Shown here: one piece after another, positions 30,540 through 41,989 of the stretch
How the letters are laid out: every line of letters starts with the position of its first letter
How positions within the stretch are numbered: the stretch's first letter is position 1
From: Liolophura sinensis
Lineage: Eukaryota; Mollusca; Polyplacophora; Chitonida; Chitonidae
Length of the DNA: 64,000 nt
Assembly: GCF_032854445.1 (NCBI RefSeq)
Contig: NC_088302.1
Coordinates: 46,354,645-46,418,644, forward strand
Reading direction: 5' to 3'
Notes under the pieces: generated by a model
The model's input: only the letters and a program-made list of their open reading frames with translations
Database searches by the model: none
Told to the model about the DNA's origin: nothing
Translations under genes and position numbers: made by a program

Positions 30540-31300
30540 CCAAGGCTTAACCGAATCATTGGACAATATGGCAGCAGAGTCTAGTCTATATTTAACTTTT
30601 CTACACTTTCTTGAATGCAATCAATACTCTCAGATAAACTAGTATCAGCGCCGTGTGTTCAACTATACTCAGGGAAAAATTGGAACATCAACCGATATTA
30701 GTGGATTAGTACATGGCATATGGACTCTTATGTATCCAGTAAGCAAGAGAGGTCAAGGAAGTTCAACTTTTCTTGTCCACACTTGAGGTCAATAAACACA
30801 GAATCTTCTACAATTATCCTCTCCTGAAGTTATCCAGAGATAAAAATACCATACCTCACTTTTGTAAGATGCTCGTAGACGATTTTTTTTTTTTGATTGG
30901 TGTTTTACGCCATACTCAAGAATATTTCACTTATACGACGGCGGCCAGCATTATGGTGGGTGGAAACCGGGCAGAGCCCGGGGGAAACCCACGACCATCC
31001 GCAGGTTGCTGGCAGACCTTCTCACGTACGGCCGCCAGCATGAGCTGGACTTGAACTCACAGCGACCGCATTGGTGAGAGGCTCCTGGGTCATTACGCTG
31101 CGCTAGCGCTTTAACCGACTGAGCCACGGAGGCCCCACTCTCGTAGACGATTAAATGACCATTCTCTGCGGCAAATTAAAAACAAACTAACACTTTTTCT
31201 TAAAAGTACTATGTAGTAAAACATTCAAGTAGATCTTGCAATTTTGTCAAGACCAGAATGCCATAGAATATATTAGTCCATTTAGCTCATTCTAGTGGCG
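30540..31300 (+). repeat. Rep1-related segment with SINE-A inserted
   Basis: 30541-30760 parallels 23150-23170 plus 23521-23740: CTTAACCGAATCATTGGAC, AATATGGCAGCAGAG, CATATGGACTCTTA. 30690-31190 parallels 26330-26700. Confidence 0.65.
30872..31152 (-). mobile_element. SINE-A copy 3 with 13-bp TSD
   Basis: The minus-strand copy has body 30885-31136: T-run, GATTGGTGTTTTACGCCATAC, GCATTATGGTGGGTGGAAAC, the CGGGCAGAGCCCGGGGG core, then the tRNA-like head with GACTTGAACTCAC (B-box complement) and ACCGACTGAGCCACGGAGG (A-box complement). The duplication CTCGTAGACGATT is at 30872-30884 and 31140-31152, with no mismatch. Confidence 0.93.
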
Positions 31301-32269
31301 GATAACTGTAACTGTAGTATTACTATAGTAACAGACTTACAGCATAGAAAGTAGAGCCAGCGCAGCCACGCCAGTGTGACTATTAGGAAATTCATCTTCA
31401 TTTTGTTTTTAACGTTTCATTCTATTACCAAATACCTGAGTATGGTGTTAATCAGAAACCATTCAGTCAATCTTTGCAAATAACTGTTTAAAACTCCAAT
31501 ACTAATATAGTACTGTGACGCATCGACCTCTGCAGTACCTCCAAACAGCTTCAAGTTTTATAAACGTTCCATCAGCCTTATTCTGTGGTAACAACACAGC
31601 ATTTGGAGCAGTTTTAGACGAGTGATATCTAACACACTGCATATAACATAACTGCATTTCACACCTAATTTTGCTTAAGCCTAGGTGCGAGGCGTTGCTA
31701 CTTTTCAAGCATTTGCGTTAACAGTTAGAATAAAAACTCTTGACCGAATAATTATTTATCAGCTTATGGTACATTTTATGAAACAAATGTTCTGAATTAT
31801 TATTATGGCCTTATTCAATAAATACGTCCCCCGGCTGCAAGTGCATTTAACAGCAAGGTAAACAGAAATGGCTTCAACATAACTTATTTGTGACACTTTT
31901 ATTTATTTGATTTTCCTCCAGTTTTTGATATATATGTATATAAAGTTGCGCTTTGACTGCAACTGTAGATATATATATATATAATGTGCTAATCTAATTC
32001 ACCACGATGGATATGCAACCCCTATTCCCAGGTTAAGAGATCCTGGGTGCTCTGTCCATATTTACTTACAAGAGAATTATACTCATCGTAAAACTAAAGA
32101 AAGAGTGAAGGCGTTTGATGGTATAACCTTGACATACTATTATTTGCTTCAATAACGTGTGACATTGATTGGAATCATCATGCAGCACACAGGATCTAGC
32201 AAATGCTACAAGGCTAAATGTATACACGCCATATTCAGGCAGTGGTTTTGATGCCTAGCTAGGCATTTA
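31301..32269. other. Partial Rep2 trace, otherwise unassigned
   Basis: ACAGCATAGAAAGTAGAGCC near 31340 is a Rep2 fragment, and a (TA)n run sits near 31970. Nothing else is recognised. Confidence 0.4.
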
Positions 32270-32945
32270 TACGGAAGGTTCGCTGTTTCCCATCGCTGAA
32301 GTTGGATTTTGTCGAAAGGCCTTTTTAGTGAAAGAATAAATCTTATAGGTGGTGAACATTAGTCATCACAAATATTCTACTCATGTGAGGACCTATTTTA
32401 CACCCTATATGCTCTTCTCCCGTCCCTCTAAAATCTTTTTATCTCATGCTGGCGGAGAAGTTTAACATGACTATAAAGTAGCCATTAAGTTGTCAACGGA
32501 GGCTTATTAAAACACAGCAAGCAACGACTCACCAGCATCCGTCTTAACCACCTTGCACGCGATTTATTTGCTTATAGTAAAGTATTACTTGTATTTGATG
32601 ATTGTCTTGTTCGTTTTGCAAACTCATGATGCTTTTAACGTTATTTATTTATTTTATTTGGTTGATGCTATTCAGAAATTTCACTTATACGAAGCTTAAC
32701 GGCCAACTTTATGGGCGGAAACCGGACAGAGCCATGGTGAAACACAGGCCGATCCTTACCTATCTGGCAGACCTTCGGAGTTCACCCGTCCGATTGAAAA
32801 AGAAAAGCCATCATGGACTGGACTTGCAGTTCGTAACGTGCATCTTTCGCCACGATTTGATTGCCATATTTATAATCAGTTACTTATTCCGTAATATATA
32901 GCCTGTATTGAAGTGTAGCTAGAAAATTTGTAAACAGTTTCAATA
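32270..32945. repeat. Dispersed repeat Rep4, copy 2
   Basis: Direct-orientation homologue of 740-1345 (landmarks listed there). It includes the same SINE-A-like portion, GGAAACCGGACAGAGCC, at ~32717. Confidence 0.6.
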
Positions 32946-33056
32946 CAGTTGGAATAATGATTGTATGAACAGTTGCTATCAAGGGCCACCGAGATACGTC
33001 TTTTGTATCCGGCCTAGAAAGGGCGAGCTTGAAATTTAAATGAATGTCATGCCTAG
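32946..33056 (+). repeat. Rep5 segment, left flank of the 44-bp array
   Basis: TATGAACAGTTGCTATCAAG, then GAATGTCATGCCTAGAATATC, correspond to 35813-35930 and 57178-57300. Confidence 0.65.
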
Positions 33057-33672
33057 AATATCAACTGTCTTCCCTGCATCATATCCATTATACTCTTATG
33101 AATATCGACTGTCTTCCCTGCATCATATCCATTATACTCTTATGAATATCTACTGTCTTCCCTGCATCATATCCATTATGCTCTTATGAATATCGACTGT
33201 CTTCCCTGCATCATATCCATTATGCTCTTATAAATATTGACCGTCTTCCCTGCATCATATCCATTATGCTCTTATGAATATCGACTGTCTTCCTTGCATC
33301 ATATCCATTATGCTCTTATGAATATCGACTGTCTTCCCTGCATCATATCCATTATGCTCTTATGAATATCGACTGTCTTCCCTGCATCATATCCATTATG
33401 CTCTTATGAATATCGACTGTCTTCCCTGAATCATATCCATTATGCTCTTATAAATATCGACTGTCTTCCCTGCATCATATCCATTATGCTCTTATGAATA
33501 TCGACTGTCTTCCCTGCATCATATCCATTATGCTCTTATGAATATCGACTGTCTTCCCTGCATCATATCCATTATGTTCTTATGAATATCGACTGTCTTC
33601 CCTGCATCATATCCATTATGCTCTTATGAATATCGACTGTCTTCCCTGCATCATATCCATTATGCTCTTATG
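33057..33672 (+). repeat. 44-bp minisatellite, 14 copies
   Basis: The unit starts AATATCGACTGTCTTCCCTG and ends ATATCCATTATGCTCTTATG. The spacing is 44 bp (for example 33101 to 33145) and copies are nearly identical, with a few single-base variants shared by neighbours. It is bordered by Rep5 sequence on both sides. Confidence 0.95.
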
Positions 33673-34369
33673 AATAGTTGCAATCAAAGCCCGACTAAGA
33701 TACCCATAATTTTATCCGACCTAAAAATTGTTCGCGGATTGCTAGTTAGAAATTTGTTGAAAAACTACAACTGTTTTCCCGACATTAAACTCTTAACTTC
33801 TAACAAATTTCTAAGGGAACTGGTGTTTTACGTTGTCGTATGAATGAACCTTACGGTTATCCCTTGCAGCGCCTTTTATGGTTTACTAGTGGTATACAAA
33901 TGTCGGATTCGTCGCTCAGATCAATGACGTTTCACGACATATGTACTGATCATCTTAGAATTCAGAGATTTCAATGACAACTTCTGAATAAGAAAATTTT
34001 AACAAAATATGTACATGTTGGGATCTCTTTTTCAATCGTGTGTCAGATGAGCACTTCATTCTTTGTATTTATGTTTAGATACGGTACAAGAGAACACTCC
34101 TGCTCATACACTGGAATTTCTTGAAGAGCACAAGTATACTGCTGTACTATACAGAAAAAATTCCTCCTTCTGACTAAAAATATATCGTTGTTACCTGAGT
34201 AGCTCGTGTATGGATTTGCTGCGCAAACAAAAGCAGCAGTTATTTTCCAGAGTGATAGAACACGTGGAATGCTAAAACAATACTCTCAAAATGTTCGAAC
34301 TCAAGATCTCTCTTGATGCGTTTCACTTCCTTACTTGACCGACAAGAAATATGCACCCTGACTGCTCAA
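33673..34369. other. Rep5 tail then unassigned sequence
   Basis: GAATAGTTGCAATCAAAGCC to ~33800 continues Rep5. The rest is unrecognised. Confidence 0.4.
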
Positions 34370-34898
34370 TTTAATCAGCGATTTTATAGGCCCTGTACCG
34401 TGACTTTGGCGTCCGCCGAGGCCCAGTGATACCCTACGGTTATTGTTTGGACAAGGATACCTGATCCGCCGCTAAGAAAGTCATTGCGAATAAAAAATCG
34501 CCAGATTTGCAATACTGGAATGCCTCTACAACCTAACCATAATAAGTAATTGCTTCAACGAGGTGGCTCACCACGAATATCACAGTGAAAATCCATAGCG
34601 AAAATATATTTGTTCTACTTGAAGCTCCCTGCATCCTGTGAGGCAATAAGCTTGATTTGATCCAGATAGTTATATTCACACATGAACAATTTGACAAAAA
34701 GCAGTTATTCTCTGTATTATTTGATGGCATGAACATTTCATACGGACCGACCAATTCACATAGGAACACACGTAGAAAGGTTACCAAGTCAACCGTCTGA
34801 TATCGTATTTTTTTTGTCGCACAAACTCAATTCGGGTTTGTTCTTGAATTACATTATTGAGTGCTTATGTACGTACTTCAATGTAATCTTAAAGTAGG

Positions 34899-35133
34899 GT
34901 GCGTGGGAAGGTCTGACAGCAGCTTGCGGATGGGTTTGGGCTCTGCCCGGTTTCCTAGCACCATAATGCTGGTCGCCGTCGTATAAGTGAATATTCTTGA
35001 GTATTTATTTAATTTATTTGACTGGTGTTTTATGCCCTACTCAAGAATGTTTCACTTATATGACAGCGGCAAGCATTATTGTGGGAGGAACCGGGCAGAG
35101 CCCGGCGGAAACCCACGACCATCCGCAGGTTTC
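34899..35133. repeat. Tail-to-tail inverted pair of truncated SINE-A copies
   Basis: The plus-strand 3' half (34899-~35010: GTGGGAAGGTCTGACAGC to CTTGAGTATTTATTT) is followed at once by a minus-strand 3' half (~35011-35133: TGGTGTTTTATGCCCTACTC to ACCATCCGCAGG). Both lack the tRNA-like head. The Rep6 copy at ~39790-39815 lacks this insert. Confidence 0.85.
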
Positions 35134-35699
35134 GATATCATGGTGGCCATAACATTTACAAGGTCAAAATTATTCCGACGGGAGCAGAGAGGTAGACAGT
35201 CCTTCATAGAGTATGATAAGTAGCAAGGTGTCCGTTGTAAGTCATATACAGATAAGATAAACTGGGAATATTTGTTTAATCTGACATCAAAAGTAGAATT
35301 GTACAGGCTCCATACCACACTAATGGCTAAGATGTAATCCCAATTTCTGCCATAATCACTCATTCAGTTTATGGGTATTTTATGAATTATAACCAAGTAC
35401 ATGACTGAACTGTTAAAAAAGTTTGAAGTTTACCATCTGGTATGGCAGATTGCTAGATATTTAGTTTTTCATTGGTGTTTTGTGCTGTATGTATAAGGGA
35501 CATCCCCATACACACTTTAGCTATGTTATGGTCAAATGTTCTCATCACATGAATGCTGTGCATGCCGCGAAATGAACTATTATACGAAAGTTAAATAGAT
35601 TGATGCAAATACCGAACATTTGGTACAGGCATTTCATGTTTATGCCTTGTTAAAGCTGTTTACCGTCTTCTTCAATCACATTTGAATGTTAGTTTATGC

Positions 35700-35960
35700 A
35701 ATTAATCTGTTCCATTAAGGTCTGTAACTCTCGTCATTTTCGAACTGTATCTAATACCGCTAAACCTGGGGATAGGGGCCGTACAGGCAGCCATGCTCTG
35801 CTTGATGCCTTTATGAACAGTTGCAATCAAAGCGCGACTGAGATACCTTGTTTAATTGTTATTTGACCTGGAACTCATTCATGAACTACGAATTTGAACT
35901 TTGATATGGAATTCATGCCTGGAATATCCACTGTCTGCCCGGCATCATTGAAAATTGGTG
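35700..35960 (+). repeat. Dispersed repeat Rep5 copy
   Basis: It is closely similar to 57045-57325: CTCGTCATTTTCGAACTGTA, ACAGTTGCAATCAAAGCGCG, CCTGGAATATCCACTGTCTG. The last motif is the single-copy counterpart of the 44-bp minisatellite unit. Confidence 0.8.
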
Positions 35961-36330
35961 AGCGCTTCTCTCTTGTGTGTTACCGGCTTTATTTCCCATT
36001 TGTATAATTTCTTAATTTTGTCTTTGGAAGCTGGTGTTAAACGTTGTTTTGGAAATGGATCTTGTGATTATCGACTTGGAACGCCCTTTACGGATTACGA
36101 ATGGTATGCGAATGTCGTACATGAGGCTTATATTATTTCAGTATTACGGGATAAGAAATGTATAAGGGAAAACAGCCTAGACAGGTTGGCGGCGAATGGA
36201 ACGATTATAAGGAAGTGAAGTAGAATGATTTTCAGATATCAAATATTCTGCCGAAGCACTTCATACGTACTCATAGGTAAAACTGTTTATGATCTGTTTT
36301 AGTCACATTTGGGTGTAGGCTTCATATAAG

Positions 36331-36725
36331 CCGCTGCACAAAGGGATCGTCAACAAAGGTGATCACTAGAATGACTATCGTAGAATTAAGTCGATATCCC
36401 CTTGCCCGAAGGGATTGTAGCTACGATAGTTGTAACACATACTTACCTTAGGTATACTGATAGTACTTTTCCACTCAGTTTGTAAAAATGTGCAATGTAA
36501 TTCTCAAAAAAAATTTTACGAGCATGTTTTCACATGTTTTTTGGGGGTTGCCTACTGAATCATTATGATGAAGATCCCTTTTGAAAATGAAAACAAAAAG
36601 GTTATTAACCGCAGTACACAGGCCATCTTTATTTACGAGTCAAATTTGGCCTACGATCGCGATTGTAACTTCAAAAGTTTACAATCGCCTTACAGCTCCT
36701 TTGTGCAAATGGAGTAACTTTTAAA
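36331..36725. repeat. Possible MITE-like foldback region
   Basis: TGCACAAAGG near 36335 and its complement CCTTTGTGCA near 36700 stand in inverted orientation. Internal inverted motifs include ACTATCGTAG with CTACGATAGT (36372-36430). The evidence is weak; the ends are not defined. Confidence 0.35.
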
Positions 36726-37690
36726 AAATAATTTTTGCAGTTCCAATATCCGGTGTGTGGGTATGTATTATTTAGCAACTGCTCTATGGTGACAATGCAC
36801 ACTATGACATATTAAGTGTAGTGCGCATAACCCACACATAATCGAGTGTATGGAAACGCTGAGTGTCAAAGAAATGTGTCAAGTTACAACAAAAATTGAG
36901 ACGTAAGGAAACGCTACATTGCGTGAGATCTGTATTCAGAAGGTAAATAAATAACGCTTCTGTAACAGCACACGTAAAGGACGGATAATACTTGAGTCGA
37001 GATTGACTTCTCCACTGCTTCTTTTGGACGACATTGATGGCTGTACCATGTTAGTGTCTGCGATGCCTTAAGGGAAATTTATTAATGAAAGCTTAATTAA
37101 ATATAACTTTTCCTTATCATATTAATCTCCAACCTATTACAACCAGAACATTCGAATATCTTCGACATATTCAACACGATGACCCTTACAGTAAAACCAC
37201 CATATAAAGCTCCTATAGACAGAGACTTGCCAGGTGAACAACTCTGTTCCAAGTCCAGCTGGCCAGTATTGGATATTATTCTCTAAAATGTTCTTCTGAC
37301 GGCATTTCCTTCTCTAATCACGACTGTAAAATTTTATGATCGCCATTGGGGCACCACGTCAGCTGTAAAGTAATTACTTTCTCCAACCGACCTGAACGTA
37401 GTATATTACCAAATGTGTATATTGCTGTAAATTCTATTGTCCTCGGGGTCGCTATACCCTTACGTTATTAAAGTAAAGTTTCTCTTGTCATGGTAGATGA
37501 CCATTTAACTCACGGGAATCACTGATTCTCAGAGATCTCACTAATCGGTCCCAATTTCTCAGTACCACTGACCTTTAAATACAATGGCTATACTTAATAT
37601 TATTGAAAAAACACGATCTCTGGTGAAAACGCGTGAAATACTGTTTTTCCGAAGAAGGCAACTGGTCAAAAATATGATAGTCCCAAATCA
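36726..37690. other. Unassigned sequence
   Basis: No recognisable feature. Confidence 0.35.
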
Positions 37691-37830
37691 ATAATATCAG
37701 AGACAAACAATAACAACATGAAAACAAACAATAACAAACCGACAACAAACAATAGCAACATGACAACAAACAATAACAACATGACAACAAACAATAACAA
37801 CATAGCAACCATCAATGACAACATGACGAG
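37691..37830. repeat. ~21-bp CAA/AACAAT-rich tandem repeat
   Basis: ACAACAAACAATAACAACATG-like units recur five to six times. The complementary frame (repeats of CCYCLLS) is an artefact. Confidence 0.85.
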
Positions 37831-38849
37831 CTTGCGTTAAGTGTTTCTCTTGCAGTAATGTCCTAAAACACCATCTAAACTTAAAAACACCAGATATTTA
37901 TTCGATTTATCTTAAACGCCGCACTGAAGATTGTTTTACTTATTGATAATTATACAGTGTCTGGAATAAAGCAATCAGTCCTTGCAAAGTAACTTATTAA
38001 CTTTCACACGTGTGATACACATACTTCCACCGAAAGAGCGAGCGCAAATGTGTGTCAGATTGGTGCTGGTGTCTTAACAACATTGTTGCTTGTAACACAA
38101 CTACTTGAGAACATTTACAGTTTTCCGTACACCATCCTCCCTTTTTTGTGTGTACCTTTAAAAGGCGTGCATTATTTAGTAGCCTCATAATTGTGGTCGT
38201 GCCCACAATCTCAGATTGACCATACGGCAAATGCCAATATTAGTTGCCATGGCAATATGGCCGTGGGCTAGAGGTGCAAAAAAATACTGAAATGACGGAT
38301 TGTCTGAGATCTGATCTGAATTATGACGTTTAATACAACCCCAGCAATTTGCAAGCGGGCGTTCTGTCTTATTAACGACTGCTGTCTTTATCATCGTATG
38401 GTCCAAGAGAACAAATGTCAGGGTTTTACGACATCGATCCATTTAATATTACAGATGGAATCACATGTAATACTAGAGTGAGTTTTGTAAACTATCTTCA
38501 CAACATCAATTACCACATACAAATTTCCTGTCTTTTATCACGAAGCACATATTTTAACACTCTCAGAATGTCTCATTTATATGTACTAATTTACATTTCA
38601 TAGTGCAATATACAAGACTTTTGTCGATAGTGAAGGTAGAATAAGTCTGTGGCACCAAAAACCCTTCATGATGTAAATGTTGTATGCTCATATATAGATT
38701 GTTGTACAAATAAATATCAGTTGTTACTGTCCAATCTCATATTTCGAGCACGTGGGATGTTTTCTCAACTGCCTACTCTCTGTCCAACAACAGATCATCA
38801 AATCAGCGAATCTATAGACAAAATACCATCATGACTATGCTTCTTAGTC
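37831..38849. other. Unassigned sequence
   Basis: No recognisable feature. Confidence 0.35.
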
Positions 38850-40340
38850 GACCGAGTCCCTGGGTTTAGACAAGGTTACCAGGGATATCCTTCGAACAAG
38901 GATACAAAAGGGTAATGACGACGCCGTACTCGCCATATTTCCTTCAGGATTGCCTACAGCACTAACATCATCGATATCTTATTTACACTGCCTTGGATTA
39001 CGGTGAAAATCCATAATGAAAATACACCTGTGCTCCTTGAAGTCTCCACTATCCCGTGATACAAGAAGCTTGATTTGATGCGTTAGATCCGGAAATAACA
39101 TAGAAAATAATTATGAATATAATCTGAATTATGTTGACTCTTGGACGACTCAAGGAGAATCATGTGTTCCATAGCATTTGACACCACGGACAGTTTAAAT
39201 GGACAGACTTTAAAGCTTAAGCCATGGTGCTAGGGTGAGTGTAACTTTCTGTTATTTAAGCATTTATATGAACAGTTTGAAAAAAAATATGACTGAGGTA
39301 AATTGTCAAGAGTCCGTATTTCATGGTTACGTGTGACCATTTACCATCTATCACACTGTCGTCGTTGCTCTGTTTTTATTCTCTACGCTGTACGTCTTCA
39401 GTTGTATAATATTCCATAAACCGGGATTCTGCTGGTGGACTAGGCGTCCCTGAGGCGTGGTCCCTTTATATATTATCCCTGAATATTATTTATGCATTTG
39501 CATGAACTATTAGGATAAAACCCTAACTTGAGTAATTTGACAACAGGCCGTATTTCACCGGTTACGTCTGATCATTTGCCAGCTATCACACTAACATCGT
39601 TGCTCTGGTTTTCATGCTTTGCGTCCCAATTATATTTAAACAACACACGAAGAAAGGTTGTCGAGTTAAAATCTTGATATTGTATCACTTTGTTGACTTG
39701 GTGACCTGCAAATTCAATTCGGATGTCCCCTTATGTCTTAGAACACGATGATTAAGTGCTCGTGTACGTACTTCGGCCACATACTATTGTAAAGTAGGCT
39801 CAATTCTACTGTCTTCCTTATGATGACCTTTGTAACATTTACAAGGTCATGTTATTATCTCCAAAATGAACAGTCCCTTAGTCAATTGTTAGAAGAATCT
39901 CTGAATATTAAGCCAAATATATATCTACGTACGCCTACGTAAATGTAGACTTAAGTTCTAAAATGATGAATTTTATTTACTCTCAATTTTTGCATTTATT
40001 TTAGTTATAAGCACGTACATGATCGAACTGTTTGAGAGTCAGTTTAAAAGCCTGTCAGCAGCTATTGACAAATCGATACATATTTTGTTTTTCATTGGTC
40101 TTTCATTCCGTAAATCTCATTACATTAATGTTGTGCGTGTGGCAAACTGAACAAGTATAAGGAAGTCAAATAGAATGATTTCAAATACCAAATATTTGGC
40201 TAAAACATTTCATATTTATTCCTCAGTAAATCTGTATATCTTCTGTTTTAGACGCATTTGGATGTAGGGTTTATTTAAAAATGCAATATTACAGCAATAT
40301 GGTTCAAGAAATGCATAAGCGGACAAAACAGCCTTGAAAG
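38850..40340 (+). repeat. Dispersed repeat Rep6, copy 2
   Basis: This is the direct-orientation counterpart of 34370-36330. It lacks the SINE-A pair but carries two minus-strand Rep2 units between ~39230 and 39640. Confidence 0.6.
39230..39640 (-). repeat. Two adjacent Rep2 copies
   Basis: GGTTACGTGTGACCATTTAC with CACTGTCGTCGTTGCTCTG (39325-39375), and GGTTACGTCTGATCATTTGC with CACTAACATCGTTGCTCTGG (39560-39610), are minus-sense Rep2 landmarks about 230 bp apart. Confidence 0.7.
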
Positions 40341-41989
40341 TATATAAATATATGCTATGCTGTACTATAAGACAATTCATCTCATTCCAGGTGGTGAAGA
40401 CGGTTACTGCTGAGTTTTTGTATTCATTCTTTCAGTAGGTATGCATGGTTGTCTTAATGGCTACACTCATCAACATTTACTGAATATTGAATATTATTGT
40501 AAAATCCATTGTCTTTCTAGAGGCTATTTCCGGACGTTATTACCGTAAAGACTTACTTGTTATGCCAGATGTCCCAATAACCAAGGGGAATCACTGCTGT
40601 TGAAGGAGCTAACCTGTCCGAATTTGTCGGTGCCATCGGTCATTAAAAGACAAATCTCTATAAGGATTATAAAAGATCCGAAAGCCGTCAACAACATCAT
40701 GCATATACAAATCCTGAAAGCGATCTTAGTGCTAAATGAAGGAAACGAAACTGACAATATCTGTGATTGACAACTGCTGACACACTCGACATATATATGT
40801 TCAACAAATGTTCAGCCTTATACTTCCGCTACGCATAACATGTTCATATTAATGACAGTTAGATAACCACAGGTGCTCACAACGAGGATTCACGTATGAT
40901 TTGGCTATACGTTACGTAATACCATGGATTAACAATTATCCATTTTAATTCATGATAACACTTATTTAATGCAAAACAGCCTATATCCTTACTTACAAAA
41001 AAATGTATGTTACCAAGGGAAAAAAATCCTCAGAAAGTTTCGAACATGGAGATGCAACCTGTTCTCCACAACGACTTCGTCAGTTCACTGTACTATGAAA
41101 AATGCCTGGCAAACTATGGCAGAAATACAGAGATTAAACTTGGCAAAATATGACAAAACTGATCATATTATAAAAGCCAGTTTTAACATATGAAGACAAA
41201 CGTTAACCAAATCGAAACTCTGACAGCACGTAGAAATACACACATGAAAATTTCAGTAAAGATATTTTTCTTGTTAACGTAGATCTTCATACTGTAAATT
41301 AAAGACACGGTGTCTCAATTAAACGAAAAATGGGCGTTTTTGATCTCGAGTTTATTTTTGGCGAGTTTTTACTAAGGAATCATCTCTTTTATAGTCATAT
41401 AACTTGTGTGCATAATTCGACAAAGTTCTACTCTTTTGATTTGGAAATTTACAGAATTGTGCGGGGATTCTGAAATTTGCACTTTCTTATAGTACCTCTC
41501 TGGGGCCGATTTTCCGCCTGACCGTATCGGGTCCTGTGAGAAAGGAATCCCAGTCCCACTTTGTACAGTCGTAACAGTAAACGAAAAAAATCCATGTGCT
41601 GCTGCATATATGAAACTATAAAGAACATTTCATTGTAGCAGGCATTCCAAACACTAAGAAAACTAATCAGAGCGATTCAATGTAATCCATGGCTTATGTG
41701 AATACACACTGTACTTTACAACATGCTGAGAACGTTATAAGATGCATCCCCTTTTTTGGTCATAACGCATACTACAAAACCAGCCGTTATTATTACATAA
41801 CACTCGCGAAAACAATACTTACTTCTTTACATTTAAGATAATATAATTATATGGTATGTGCGAAATGTCCCGTGTTACAGTCATTAGTTACAACTCAGGG
41901 GCAACGCCTAGACATGCTTCTTAATCAGAAACATGGAAATCAGACCCTAATGTACTGGAATTAATGTGAGACCATATGTCTGTATAAAA
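40341..41989. other. Unassigned sequence
   Basis: No domain or repeat recognised on either strand. Confidence 0.35.

Larger units (their letters stand above)
34370..36330 (+). repeat. Dispersed repeat Rep6, copy 1
   Basis: It aligns in direct orientation with 38850-40340: GTGAAAATCCATAGCGAAAA, GAAGCTTGATTTGATCC or its near form, GAGTGCTTATGTACGTACTTC, AACATTTACAAGGTCA and TTTAGTTTTTCATTGGTGTT. A SINE-A pair (34899-35133) and a Rep5 unit (35700-35960) interrupt it. The terminal block occurs twice here (35560-35700 and 36190-36330). Confidence 0.65.

Noticed and set aside
33057-33672. CRISPR-like array
   Set aside because: Units are contiguous with no variable spacers and the context is eukaryotic; it is a minisatellite.
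36331-36725. Well-defined MITE
   Set aside because: Only short inverted motifs are visible and the ends do not align convincingly, so it is kept as a low-confidence repeat only.
37575-37808. Cys/Tyr/Leu-repeat small protein
   Set aside because: Artefact of the AACAAT-type tandem repeat read on the minus strand.
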